Below, piece by piece: positions 42,345-49,763 of a DNA stretch of 49,763 nucleotides (position 1 is the first letter of the stretch; the number at the start of each line of letters is the position of its first letter). Origin of the DNA: CAYZQE01 sp964480635 (GTDB lineage Bacteria; Pseudomonadota; Gammaproteobacteria; GCA-001735895); the NCBI GenBank assembly GCA_964480635.1, contig CAYZQE010000007.1, positions 1-49,763 of the forward strand, written 5' to 3'. The notes beneath the pieces are model-generated. The model ran no database searches, was not told the origin of the DNA, and was given only the letters and a program-made list of their open reading frames with translations. Made by a program: the position numbers and the translations under genes.

Positions 42345-43201
42345 GAATGAGCCTTTATTATTTGATTTTTATATTGCTGGTAAAAGCCGATCACTTTTAG
42401 CCACATAGGGCCTGGTTTTCCTTTGCCGACGGCATGAAAGTTAAGCGTGGTAATTGGCTCAATTTCTTTTGTCGATGCGGTGATCCATATTTCATCAGCA
42501 TCATGTAATTCATCTTCAGTAATGTTTATTTCGCGATAAAGCATTTTATGAGTTTTGCAAAGTTCTAAAATTAAATCTCGAGTAATACCGCCAAGTAACT
42601 TGTTGCTTTTAGGGGGCGTAAGAATAACGTCATCTTTGACAATAAATAAATTGCTTGCCGCGCCTTCAATGGCAAAGCCGTCTTTTATTAAAATAGCTTC
42701 TACAGCGTCTTTAGCAACAGCTTGTTGGCGTAAAAGCACGTTCGGTAATAAGTTGGTTGTTTTTAAATGGCAATAATTCCAGCGAATATCATCAAGAGTA
42801 ATCGCTTTAGAGCCTTTGTTGTCTAAAGGCTGAATGGCATTTAAGACGGGTGTGGACATGATTAATATATTGGGTGACATTGAATCATCCCAAGAATGTA
42901 AACGCTGTTGCATGGTGCCGCGAGTGATTTGCAAGTAAACATTTTGGTCGCCCTTACCATTGGCATCGATTAATGTTTGAAAAATCTCAATAAATTGTTG
43001 ATGGCTTAGGTCAATCGTTATAGATAAGCCATCGAGGCTTTTTTGTAGCCGGTCGAGGTGTTCGTTGGTACGCAAACAGACACCTTTATACGCAGGAATG
43101 ACTTCATAAACGCCATCACCAAATAAGAAACCACGGTCTAAAATTGATATTTTAGCTTCATCTTGAGGAAGAAACTCTCCATTTAGGTAAACTGTATCCA
43201 T
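42341..43201 (-). CDS. dat: D-amino-acid aminotransferase (PLP fold class IV)
   Basis: A 286-residue PLP enzyme. The start YLNGEFLPQDEAKISILDRG FLFGDGVYEVIPAYKG is typical, the PLP-lysine lies in YCHLKTTNLLP (about residue 150), and EGAASNLFIV and WITASTKEI follow. Class IV also contains branched-chain aminotransferases and aminodeoxychorismate lyases. The position between dacA and ybeD, together with the short N-terminus, favours D-alanine aminotransferase, which interconverts D-Ala and D-Glu for peptidoglycan. One base separates it from the dacA stop. Confidence 0.87.
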   Translation of the reverse strand: MDTVYLNGEFLPQDEAKISILDRGFLFGDGVYEVIPAYKGVCLRTNEHLDRLQKSLDGLSITIDLSHQQFIEIFQTLIDANGKGDQNVYLQITRGTMQQRLHSWDDSMSPNILIMSTPVLNAIQPLDNKGSKAITLDDIRWNYCHLKTTNLLPNVLLRQQAVAKDAVEAILIKDGFAIEGAASNLFIVKDDVILTPPKSNKLLGGITRDLILELCKTHKMLYREINITEDELHDADEIWITASTKEIEPITTLNFHAVGKGKPGPMWLKVIGFYQQYKNQIIKAHS

Positions 43202-43202
43202 G

Positions 43203-44342
43203 TTATTGAAACGCTCTTTTTATGCTGTCGACGGCACGTTTAATAATGCCACCATCTGAAACACTCTGTAGCGCGATAATAGGCTGTTTGGCTAGTTCTT
43301 TACCATCTAGCGATACGCTGATGAAGCCAAGGGCAGCACCTTTCGTGATAGGCGCTCCAATATTTGTATTGATTTCAATAGAGGCATTTAAATCTTTATA
43401 GCGACCTTTTGGAATATTTATATATAAGTCTTGTGCTAAGCCTAACGCGATTTGCTCTTGTTCGCCAAACCAAACATTGGCTTCTTTTAATGTTTCATTA
43501 GCCTGATAAAGGCGATGTGTTTCAAAATAGCGAAAGCCATAATTAAGTAAAGATTGGCTGTACTTTGTGCGTGATTTATCTGATTTTGCACCTAGGACAA
43601 CTGAAATTAAACGCGTGTCATCGCGTATTGCAGATGCCACTAAGCAGTAACCAGCAGCTTCTGTATGCCCTGTTTTTAAACCATCGACAGAGTCATCGCG
43701 CCATAATAAGCGGTTACGATTAAACTGACGTATTTTATTAAAAGTGAATTCTTTTTCTTTATAAGTGGCATAGCTTTCAGGGAAGTCACGAATAATAGCT
43801 TGCGATAAAGTAGCGATGTCACGCGCCGTACTGTAGTGCCCTTCTTCGGGCCAGCCAGTTACATTTTTAAACTGAGTGTTGGTCATACCGAGTATTTCAG
43901 CGCGATGATTCATATAGCCAACAAAAGCACTTTCTGAGCCAGCAATGTGTTCGGCTAACGCGATAGTCGCATCATTACCCGACTGAATAATTAAGCCTTT
44001 AATTAAATGCTCGACACTAATTTGTTTGCCAACTTCAATAAACATCTTAGAGCCTTTCATGCGCCACGCTTTTTCGCTAATGGTGACCATGTCAGTTAAG
44101 GCTAATTCGCCATCTGCAATCGCTTTATCAACGAGGTACATGCTCATAAGTTTGGTGATACTTGCTGGCTCTACCTTTTTATCGGCATCTTTTTCAGCTA
44201 AAACGACGCCACTATCAAAGTCTATTAAGTAAAAGCTATCAGCATTTATACTAGGTGCCTTAGGGATGGGTTTAGGTGCAGATAACGCAGCCGTGGTGTA
44301 AAGAAGTGAAGCGAATAAAAAGAAAATATTTTTAAATGTCAT
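43203..44342 (-). CDS. dacA: D-alanyl-D-alanine carboxypeptidase (PBP5/6 type)
   Basis: A periplasmic DD-carboxypeptidase of about 379 residues that trims pentapeptides in peptidoglycan. The signal peptide ends at LSA. The active-site SxxK is SITKLM (about residue 59), SxN is QSGNDAT, and KTG is GLKTGHTEAAG. The C-terminal PBP5 domain ends in an amphipathic anchor (IKRAVDSIKRAFQ) for the membrane surface. The ATG at 44342 is preferred over TTG at 44351. It is separated from rlpA by two hairpins, so it may have its own promoter. Confidence 0.95.
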   Translation of the reverse strand: MTFKNIFFLFASLLYTTAALSAPKPIPKAPSINADSFYLIDFDSGVVLAEKDADKKVEPASITKLMSMYLVDKAIADGELALTDMVTISEKAWRMKGSKMFIEVGKQISVEHLIKGLIIQSGNDATIALAEHIAGSESAFVGYMNHRAEILGMTNTQFKNVTGWPEEGHYSTARDIATLSQAIIRDFPESYATYKEKEFTFNKIRQFNRNRLLWRDDSVDGLKTGHTEAAGYCLVASAIRDDTRLISVVLGAKSDKSRTKYSQSLLNYGFRYFETHRLYQANETLKEANVWFGEQEQIALGLAQDLYINIPKGRYKDLNASIEINTNIGAPITKGAALGFISVSLDGKELAKQPIIALQSVSDGGIIKRAVDSIKRAFQ

Positions 44343-44381
44343 GTGAACCAAGAGTGTCGAGGTGTTAATTAAGGATAATTA

Positions 44382-44425
44382 ATTAAGGCTATAAAACTAG
44401 TTTAAATGAAATTTATAGCCTTAAT
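44382..44425. promoter_or_regulatory. Long hairpin between rlpA and dacA
   Basis: ATTAAGGCTATAAA (44382-44395) pairs perfectly with 44412-44425. A second, shorter stem (AAACCT...AGGTTT) lies near 44440-44460, just after the rlpA stop. Neither has a clean T tract. They may stabilise or end the rlpA transcript or modulate dacA. Confidence 0.5.
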
Positions 44426-44465
44426 CAGAACTTCTGTTAGAAACCTTTAATATAGAGGTTTGATT

Positions 44466-45215
44466 TTAATTTTCAACAATTAAACGTGCTTGTTTGAACT
44501 GAGTTGAGTGTAATCGTTGCATAATATTTTGTGCTTTTCCTAAAAGTGCAAAGGGCCCTAGACGTACGCGGTAAAAATTACCTTTTGTAGTGTTGATAGG
44601 GTAAATGTTTGCATCATCAAAATTATTTTGTTTAAGTTGCTGGATGAGCAAGGTAGCATTTTTTTTAATGCCAAAAGAGCCAACTTGAATGTAAAAGTCG
44701 GCGTCTATTTCATCAGACCCTTTAAGGGGGATGATACGGACAGAAGGCGTGGCGTTTGAGTCATTAAGGACTCGTATTTCAACTCTAGCCGTGCCTTTTT
44801 CTATCATGCCTAGCTTTTTAGCAGCGGCATAAGATAGATCTATGATGCGATCACCAACAAAAGGGCCTCGGTCATTCACCCTAACGATGATTGTTTTACC
44901 ATTTGATAGGTTTTTAACAGAGACTCTGACCGGTAATGGTAATGTTTTATGAGCGGCCGTCATGGCAAACATATCGTAAGTTTCACCATTAGATGTTTTT
45001 CGGCCGTGAAACTTTTTGCCATACCATGATGCGATGCCGCGCTTGACATAACCATCAGCAGAATCCATTACGGTATATTGTTTTCCAAAAACAATATAAC
45101 TGTTTGGTTTTTTAGCTTTATTAACCGCCTTAGGGCTATCGCTTGAACCTAGAGGGACACCAAAAGAGCAAGCATTGAGAAAGCTTATTAAAATAAGGGA
45201 TAAAAAAAGCCTCAT
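44466..45215 (-). CDS. rlpA: Septal ring lytic transglycosylase RlpA (lipoprotein)
   Basis: A 249-residue outer-membrane lipoprotein. The lipobox is LNAC (Cys16). A double-psi beta-barrel domain (about 55-145) contains GIASWYGKKFHGRKTSNGE, with the catalytic-type Asp in VRVNDRGPF. A SPOR domain (about 165-248) begins YIQVGSFGIKKNA and binds denuded glycan strands. In Pseudomonas, RlpA cleaves glycans lacking stem peptides. It lies nine bases from mltB in the elongasome block. Confidence 0.94.
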   Translation of the reverse strand: MRLFLSLILISFLNACSFGVPLGSSDSPKAVNKAKKPNSYIVFGKQYTVMDSADGYVKRGIASWYGKKFHGRKTSNGETYDMFAMTAAHKTLPLPVRVSVKNLSNGKTIIVRVNDRGPFVGDRIIDLSYAAAKKLGMIEKGTARVEIRVLNDSNATPSVRIIPLKGSDEIDADFYIQVGSFGIKKNATLLIQQLKQNNFDDANIYPINTTKGNFYRVRLGPFALLGKAQNIMQRLHSTQFKQARLIVEN

Positions 45216-45223
45216 GTTAAAAT

Positions 45224-46228
45224 TTATTGAATACCTTGCTTGATTTTTTGACTAAGTTGGTACACCGCCATGGCATAAAGTGAACTATGATTATAGCGAG
45301 TGATGACATAAAAGTTTTTTAAGCCAGCCCAATAGTCATGACCGGTTTTTTGCTCTAGATTAATCATCGACATTTTAGTGTCGCCATCAAGAGAAGCACC
45401 TTTAATATTTAACCCTTTAGCTTGGAACTCATGATAACGATAGCGGGGTTTTAAATCGGTCTTAAAGGAAGTTGCTTGTTTATTATTGAGACTTAGAGGA
45501 TAGGTAATGCCTTCGTTAGCGCGCCAGCCGTGTACGTGAAGGTAGTTGGCGACGCTGGCTAAAATATCGGGAAGGCTGTCCCATAAATCGACTTTTTTAT
45601 CGCCGTCAAAGTCAACCGCATAAGCTCGATAGCTTGATGAAATAAACTGAGGCATACCCATTGCACCCGCGTAAGAGCCAGTCGCTTGAGTCAGATTGAC
45701 ATTGTATTCTTTGCTTAGTGCTAAAAAGTGTTCGAGTTCTGACGTGAAAAACTTAGCCCGTTTAGGAAAATCGAAAGCAAAAGTCACTAGGGTGTCAAAA
45801 ACAGGGTCGTTGCCTTTAATGCGGCCATAATAAGTTTCGACACCAATAATAGCGACAATAATTTCTTGCGGAACTTGATATTTTTTGCTGACTTTATCGA
45901 GTAAGGCTTGATGTTTTTTATAAAACTTAATGCCTTGTGTTATGCGCTTTTCGGTGATAAAAATTCGGCGATAGCGATCCCATGTTAACTTACGCTCAGC
46001 AGCGTTATTCATTTTTTTAAATAAGCGCGTTTGCTGCTTTACATTACTAAATAGGGTGATGAGCTGTTTTTCGGTATACAACTCTTTAGCCACCATTTTA
46101 TCAATAAAGGCTTCAACATCCGCGCGGTTTTTATAATCACCGCTGGTGAGTTTTGCATTGGCTGCAAATAAATGAGAGCCAGATACTAAAAGAGCAGTGG
46201 CAACGACAAACTTAAAAAATGATTTCAT
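45224..46228 (-). CDS. mltB: Membrane-bound lytic murein transglycosylase B-type
   Basis: A 334-residue muramidase of family 3. The signal peptide ends at FAA-NA without a lipobox cysteine, so it appears periplasmic rather than lipid-anchored. The catalytic Glu lies in IIGVETYYGRIKG (about residue 129). GAMGMPQFISSSYRAYAVDF and DLWDSLPDILASVANYLH complete the family signature. AGGA precedes the ATG. It lies between rodA and rlpA, the usual order. Confidence 0.94.
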   Translation of the reverse strand: MKSFFKFVVATALLVSGSHLFAANAKLTSGDYKNRADVEAFIDKMVAKELYTEKQLITLFSNVKQQTRLFKKMNNAAERKLTWDRYRRIFITEKRITQGIKFYKKHQALLDKVSKKYQVPQEIIVAIIGVETYYGRIKGNDPVFDTLVTFAFDFPKRAKFFTSELEHFLALSKEYNVNLTQATGSYAGAMGMPQFISSSYRAYAVDFDGDKKVDLWDSLPDILASVANYLHVHGWRANEGITYPLSLNNKQATSFKTDLKPRYRYHEFQAKGLNIKGASLDGDTKMSMINLEQKTGHDYWAGLKNFYVITRYNHSSLYAMAVYQLSQKIKQGIQ

Positions 46229-46251
46229 TAATTATCCTAAAAAAACAGTAA

Positions 46252-47376
46252 CTATTCTAAAAAACGTTTCGAAGAACGAATAGACATGATCATACCGAAA
46301 CCAATCATCAATGTAACCATTGACGTACCTCCATAACTGACTAATGGTAATGGGACACCAACAACAGGAAGTAAACCACTGACCATGCCAGTGTTTACAA
46401 ATAAGTAGACAAAGAAAGTCATACTAAGTGCCCCAGCTAACAGACGACCAAATGTATTAGAAGCATGTGCGGCTATGTATAACCCTCTAAAGATAATTAA
46501 GCAATAAAGACTTAGCAATAACACAATGCCGATAAAGCCAAATTCTTCTGCAAACACAGAAAAAATAAAGTCAGTTGAGCGTTCGGGTAAGAAATCGAGC
46601 TGAGACTGAGTGCCATTCAGCCAGCCTTTACCATAGGTTCCGCCAGAACCAATGGCTATTTTTGATTGAATAATATGATAACCAGAGCCTAAGGGGTCAC
46701 TTTCTGGGTCAAACATGGTGATGATCCTTGTTTTTTGATAATCATGCAGTGCATATTTCCAAAGTAAAGGTGCTGTTATCAACAATATAAGCGTCATAAT
46801 GGATAATATTTTCCAGCGAATGCCGGCAATAAAAAGCACAAAAAAACCTGCGCTACCCACTAAAATAGCGGTACCTAAGTCGGGTTGTTTTGCGATGAGT
46901 AATACCGGAATAATAACAATGCCTAGTGAAACCATAAGGTCTTTAAGGCCTAATGGTAAAACTTTATTTCGAAGGTAAAAGGCAACCATCATTGGCACCG
47001 CTAGTTTTAATATTTCAGAAGGTTGAAAACGAATAAAGCCTAAATTTAACCATCGCTGAGCTCCTTTTCCGACTTCACCAAATGCAATAACAGCAACAAG
47101 TAATGCGATGCCTAATAGATAAAAAAATACGCTACTACTCACTAGCCATCGGGTTGAAATATTCGCGATTACAATCAGTAAAAATGTCGCTAATGCTAAG
47201 CGAGTTATGTGTCGCTCAAGCAATGCCATATTTTCGCCGCTGGCACTATAAACCACAAAAATACCAACACAGGCTAAGGCCGTCAAAAAAAAGATTAATA
47301 ATGGGTCTAGCCTGATAGCCTCTAGCAAACGTTGGGTTATTGACCCATGCGCCGATTCATTGGAAAAACTATTCAT
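46252..47376 (-). CDS. rodA: Rod-shape-determining glycosyltransferase RodA
   Basis: A peptidoglycan polymerase of the SEDS family with about ten membrane spans, about 374 residues from the chosen start. GKGAQRWLNLGFIRFQPSE, KQPDLGTAILV and the C-terminal VGVPLPLVSYGGTSM are hallmark SEDS segments; the catalytic Asp is in the large extracellular loop following GERSTDF-like sequence (LPERSTDFIFSVFAEE). The ATG at 47376, inside the end of mrdA, was preferred to 47412 because family members start there. Eight bases overlap mrdA, so RodA and PBP2, which work as a complex, are coupled. Confidence 0.96.
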   Translation of the reverse strand: MNSFSNESAHGSITQRLLEAIRLDPLLIFFLTALACVGIFVVYSASGENMALLERHITRLALATFLLIVIANISTRWLVSSSVFFYLLGIALLVAVIAFGEVGKGAQRWLNLGFIRFQPSEILKLAVPMMVAFYLRNKVLPLGLKDLMVSLGIVIIPVLLIAKQPDLGTAILVGSAGFFVLFIAGIRWKILSIMTLILLITAPLLWKYALHDYQKTRIITMFDPESDPLGSGYHIIQSKIAIGSGGTYGKGWLNGTQSQLDFLPERSTDFIFSVFAEEFGFIGIVLLLSLYCLIIFRGLYIAAHASNTFGRLLAGALSMTFFVYLFVNTGMVSGLLPVVGVPLPLVSYGGTSMVTLMIGFGMIMSIRSSKRFLE

Positions 47377-49237
47377 TGATTTTTTCTGTTTTAGGCTGAA
47401 GTAGGTAAGCATCCATGACTTTTTTAGCTATGGGTGATGCGGTAGAACTGCCATTTCCACCATTTTCGACAATAATGGCAATCGCAATTTTTGGGTTTTC
47501 TAGAGGGGCAAAGCTGACGAATAGGGCATGGTCTCTGAGTTTCTTTGCTACTTTTTCTTCGTCATATTCTTCATCTTGTTTAATGCTAAAAACTTGGGCG
47601 GTGCCTGTTTTACCGGCGAGTTTGTAAGTGCTTTTTTTACCAATGTGCCAATAGGCAGTGCCCCTATGATGGTGAACAACATTCTCCATACTTTTAATGA
47701 TATGGACAAGGTTTTTTGCTTTTTTAACATTGTATTTATGCGTTGGTTTGGTTTCAATCACAATCAACTCACTTTTGCTGGGGTATTCTATGGAATGCAC
47801 TAATTGAGGCTGATAGCTTTGACCATTTTGTGTTATTGCAGCCGTTGCGGCCGCTAATTGTAATGGTGTCGTTAATAAGGCGCCTTGCCCAATACCTGTA
47901 ATCAGTGTTTCACCTGGGAACCATGGCTCTCTTCGAACTTTTCGTTTCCATTCTCTCGATGGCATTAAACCTGAGCGTTCACCCGTTGTATCAATGCCCG
48001 TTTTTGAGCCAAAGCCAAATTGACGCATAAAGGCAGACATTCGATCAATACCAGTTCGATAAGAAAGGTCATAAAAATAAACGTCGCATGATTGAGTAAT
48101 CGCTTGGTCGACATTCATTTTCCCATGACCTTTTTTCTTCCAATCGCGGTATTTATGATCATCATTAGAGAGTTGGTAATAACCAGGGCAAAAAACAGTT
48201 TGTTTGTGGCCAACAATGTTTTCTTCTAGACCTAATAGGGCAAATAGCGGTTTAGTGGTCGAGCCGGGTGGGTATTGACCTGATAGCGCCCGGTTAAATA
48301 AAGGCTGATCTCTAGAGTTTCTTAAATAATTATAGTCTTTAAAACTAATGCGATTGACGAATAGGTTAGGGTCAAATGTGGGCATGCTGGCTAGGGCTAA
48401 CACTTCGCCATTACGAGGGTCGATAGCAACAACGGCACCTTTATGGTCGCCAAAGGCTTCTTCTGCAACACGCTGTAAATTAGAGTCGATGTTAAGAATT
48501 AAATTTTGACCTGCTTGAGGGGGCGTTTCTGATAAAACGCGAAGAATTCGACCATGGGCATTTACCTCGACTTGCTGTACGCCAACAGTACCGTGCAATT
48601 CGTTTTCATAATAACGCTCTAAGCCAATTTTACCAATATGCGTGGTACCCGAGTAATTAATGGTGTCTATGCGCTTTAAATCGCGTTCATCAATTCGGCT
48701 GACATAACCTAAAATGTGAACAGCATGATTTTTTAGTGGGTAATGGCGGGTTAAACGCGCATTGATTTGCACCCCAGAATAAAGATGTTGATTGACTGAA
48801 AACAAAGAGACTTCTTGATCGGATAAATTAAAGCGAAGAGGTACGCTTTCAAAGGGTCGTCGTCGCCTTGATAATTGTTTGAATTTTTTTAAATCACGCT
48901 CTGAAATGTCAATAAATTGTTGTAGCTGAGTGATAGTGGCATCGAACTCATCAGCGAGTTCTTCCTTGGTGATTTCTAAACGATATGACGGGATATTGTT
49001 GGCAAGTATCACGCCATTACGGTCAAAAATAAGCCCTCGTGTTGGTGGTAACGCATTAATATGGACTCTATTGCTATCGGCAAGGGTCGTAAAATGTTCG
49101 TTATCGACAATTTGTAAAACATACAAACGTCCAATAACAATACTGAGCAATATAAACACCAAAATAGCAGATAAAATTAATCGCCACTTTATAAGCTGTT
49201 TTTCGTGCTCATCATTTTTTAAATGGACTCGTCTCAC
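47369..49237 (-). CDS. mrdA: Penicillin-binding protein 2
   Basis: A 622-residue class B transpeptidase of the elongasome. One N-terminal membrane anchor (about 17-38) and a dimerisation/pedestal domain (about 55-240) precede the transpeptidase domain (about 260-615). The active-site SxxK is PPGSTTKPLF, SxN appears as QSCDVYF (SxD form usual in PBP2), and KTG is AGKTGTAQVF. A conserved GERSGLMPSREWK segment is also present. It forms the synthetic complex with RodA, encoded next. The start is divergent from the RRM gene. Confidence 0.97.
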   Translation of the reverse strand: MRRVHLKNDEHEKQLIKWRLILSAILVFILLSIVIGRLYVLQIVDNEHFTTLADSNRVHINALPPTRGLIFDRNGVILANNIPSYRLEITKEELADEFDATITQLQQFIDISERDLKKFKQLSRRRRPFESVPLRFNLSDQEVSLFSVNQHLYSGVQINARLTRHYPLKNHAVHILGYVSRIDERDLKRIDTINYSGTTHIGKIGLERYYENELHGTVGVQQVEVNAHGRILRVLSETPPQAGQNLILNIDSNLQRVAEEAFGDHKGAVVAIDPRNGEVLALASMPTFDPNLFVNRISFKDYNYLRNSRDQPLFNRALSGQYPPGSTTKPLFALLGLEENIVGHKQTVFCPGYYQLSNDDHKYRDWKKKGHGKMNVDQAITQSCDVYFYDLSYRTGIDRMSAFMRQFGFGSKTGIDTTGERSGLMPSREWKRKVRREPWFPGETLITGIGQGALLTTPLQLAAATAAITQNGQSYQPQLVHSIEYPSKSELIVIETKPTHKYNVKKAKNLVHIIKSMENVVHHHRGTAYWHIGKKSTYKLAGKTGTAQVFSIKQDEEYDEEKVAKKLRDHALFVSFAPLENPKIAIAIIVENGGNGSSTASPIAKKVMDAYLLQPKTEKINE

Positions 49238-49341
49238 AGTTTAAATGTGTTGATTGTGAGAAAGTGGGCTGCTAAAAGAACGATTCACTGCTATACGGTG
49301 TCTAAGAGCATAAGTTATTGATTGCATTTTAGGAGTATTTA

Positions 49342-49647
49342 ATGGAAGTGTTTATAGGAAATCTATCAGCTAAAGCCAAGTTAATTGAAATACATAATAT
49401 ACTGGGTGAGTTTGATATGCATTCAGATTTTACCACTCACGAAGGAAAAAACTGTGATCATAGCCAATATCATTTTGTGGTGGTGATTACTAAGGATGAA
49501 ATTGAAGCTAAAAAGCTGATTAACCGCTTAAATGGTTATGATTTTATTGGTCGCAAATTAGATGTTCGTGAATACATGCATCGTGATGTGGATAAGCAAA
49601 ACAAGTGGCAAGGTGACGACCGCCGGATTAATGAGCAATTAGTTTGA
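49342..49647 (+). CDS. RNA-binding protein with a single RRM domain
   Basis: A 101-residue protein. RNP2 is VFIGNL at residue 3, and the RNP1 region QYHFVVV is degenerate compared with the usual K/R-G-F/Y-G/A-F-V. It continues through KLINRLNGYDFIGRKLDV to an acidic-basic tail. Such small bacterial RRM proteins are often cold-induced; the target is unknown. AGGAG lies seven bases before the ATG. It occupies the spot where rlmH/rsfS often precede mrdA in other gammaproteobacteria, but on the opposite strand. Confidence 0.87.
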   Translation: MEVFIGNLSAKAKLIEIHNILGEFDMHSDFTTHEGKNCDHSQYHFVVVITKDEIEAKKLINRLNGYDFIGRKLDVREYMHRDVDKQNKWQGDDRRINEQLV

Positions 49648-49651
49648 GCCC

Positions 49652-49687
49652 AAATCTTCAGATAGGAATATAAAAATGGCGCAACCT
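49652..49687. repeat. Trace of the CTCAGATAG repeat family abutting the hairpin element
   Basis: AATCTTCAGATAGGAATATA near 49656 resembles the left end of the element at 40314. It stops where the hairpin element begins at 49688, which suggests one element inserted into or next to the other. Confidence 0.4.
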
Positions 49688-49763
49688 CTTAAGGAAATCC
49701 TGATTAATTCCATAAACTTTTACGATCTATCAAGCCGTTCTATCCTAGGCGCAACTTGAAACT
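49688..49763. mobile_element. MITE-like hairpin element (copy 2, cut by the window end)
   Basis: The 76 bases here match 136-211 of copy 1 with two differences (AATTCC for AACTCC, and CCGTTC for CCATTC). The match starts precisely at CTTAAGG, confirming the left boundary. The element runs off the window. Confidence 0.8.

Noticed and set aside
1..49763. CRISPR array, tRNA or rRNA genes
   Set aside because: No regularly spaced direct repeats, cloverleaf-like sequence or rRNA segments were noticed by eye; no dedicated search could be run.

Overview
This window looks like a low-GC chromosomal segment from a free-living gammaproteobacterium. It carries the typical gammaproteobacterial envelope block mrdA-rodA-mltB-rlpA-dacA-dat-ybeD-lipB-lipA and the pcnB-folK-panB-panC block. 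It also has pilU, trhO, several c-di-GMP proteins and two chemoreceptors. I cannot fix the order from sequence alone. Motility and surface-signalling genes together with acetate and amino-acid-type transport suggest an aquatic heterotroph or methylotroph-like organism. No rRNA, tRNA or CRISPR was seen. Two runs of exactly 100 N (2983-3082 and 10795-10894) are assembly gaps that interrupt genes.

Region 1 (1-3358): a short repeat element made of hairpins lies just upstream of a Crp/Fnr-type regulator. A polytopic membrane protein and a gap-interrupted diguanylate cyclase follow.

Region 2 (3459-19860) is the most coherent functional unit. A CrbS-type sensor (SLC5 transporter domain, PAS, histidine kinase and receiver) is followed by a PAS chemoreceptor, a LolA-like periplasmic protein and a divergent CrbR/LuxR response regulator. 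Next come a five-gene Liv-type ABC importer with a Tat-exported binding protein, acetyl-CoA synthetase (acs) and a double-Cache chemoreceptor. CrbS/CrbR is the known acetate-switch two-component system that activates acs. The locus therefore appears to join sensing, uptake, chemotaxis and activation of acetate or a precursor of it.

Region 3 (19876-28673) holds trhO, a 2OG-Fe(II) oxygenase-like protein and pyrF. It then has a probable metal-handling cluster: a DUF6488-type protein, a 42-residue His-rich lipoprotein and a HupE/UreJ protein fused to a soluble domain. After that come a CDGSH-glutamate-synthase fusion, a cytochrome b561, a remnant of a probable LysR regulator and a GAF-GGDEF-EAL protein.

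Region 4 (28666-36820) is mostly minus strand: panC, panB, folK, pcnB, a DUF2797 protein, tpm, pilU and an ElyC/YdcF-like protein. A CoA-binding protein and a lytic transglycosylase are on the plus strand.

Region 5 (36826-49763) holds a Sel1/SH3 protein, a membrane protein with a degenerate GGDEF domain, an outer-membrane barrel protein, the lipoate and cell-elongation gene block, and an RRM protein. The window ends inside a second copy of the hairpin repeat seen at its start. Two other short non-coding repeat families are also visible: one near 40.3 kb, with traces at 33.1 and 49.7 kb, and one IS-end-like element between the livK and livH homologues.
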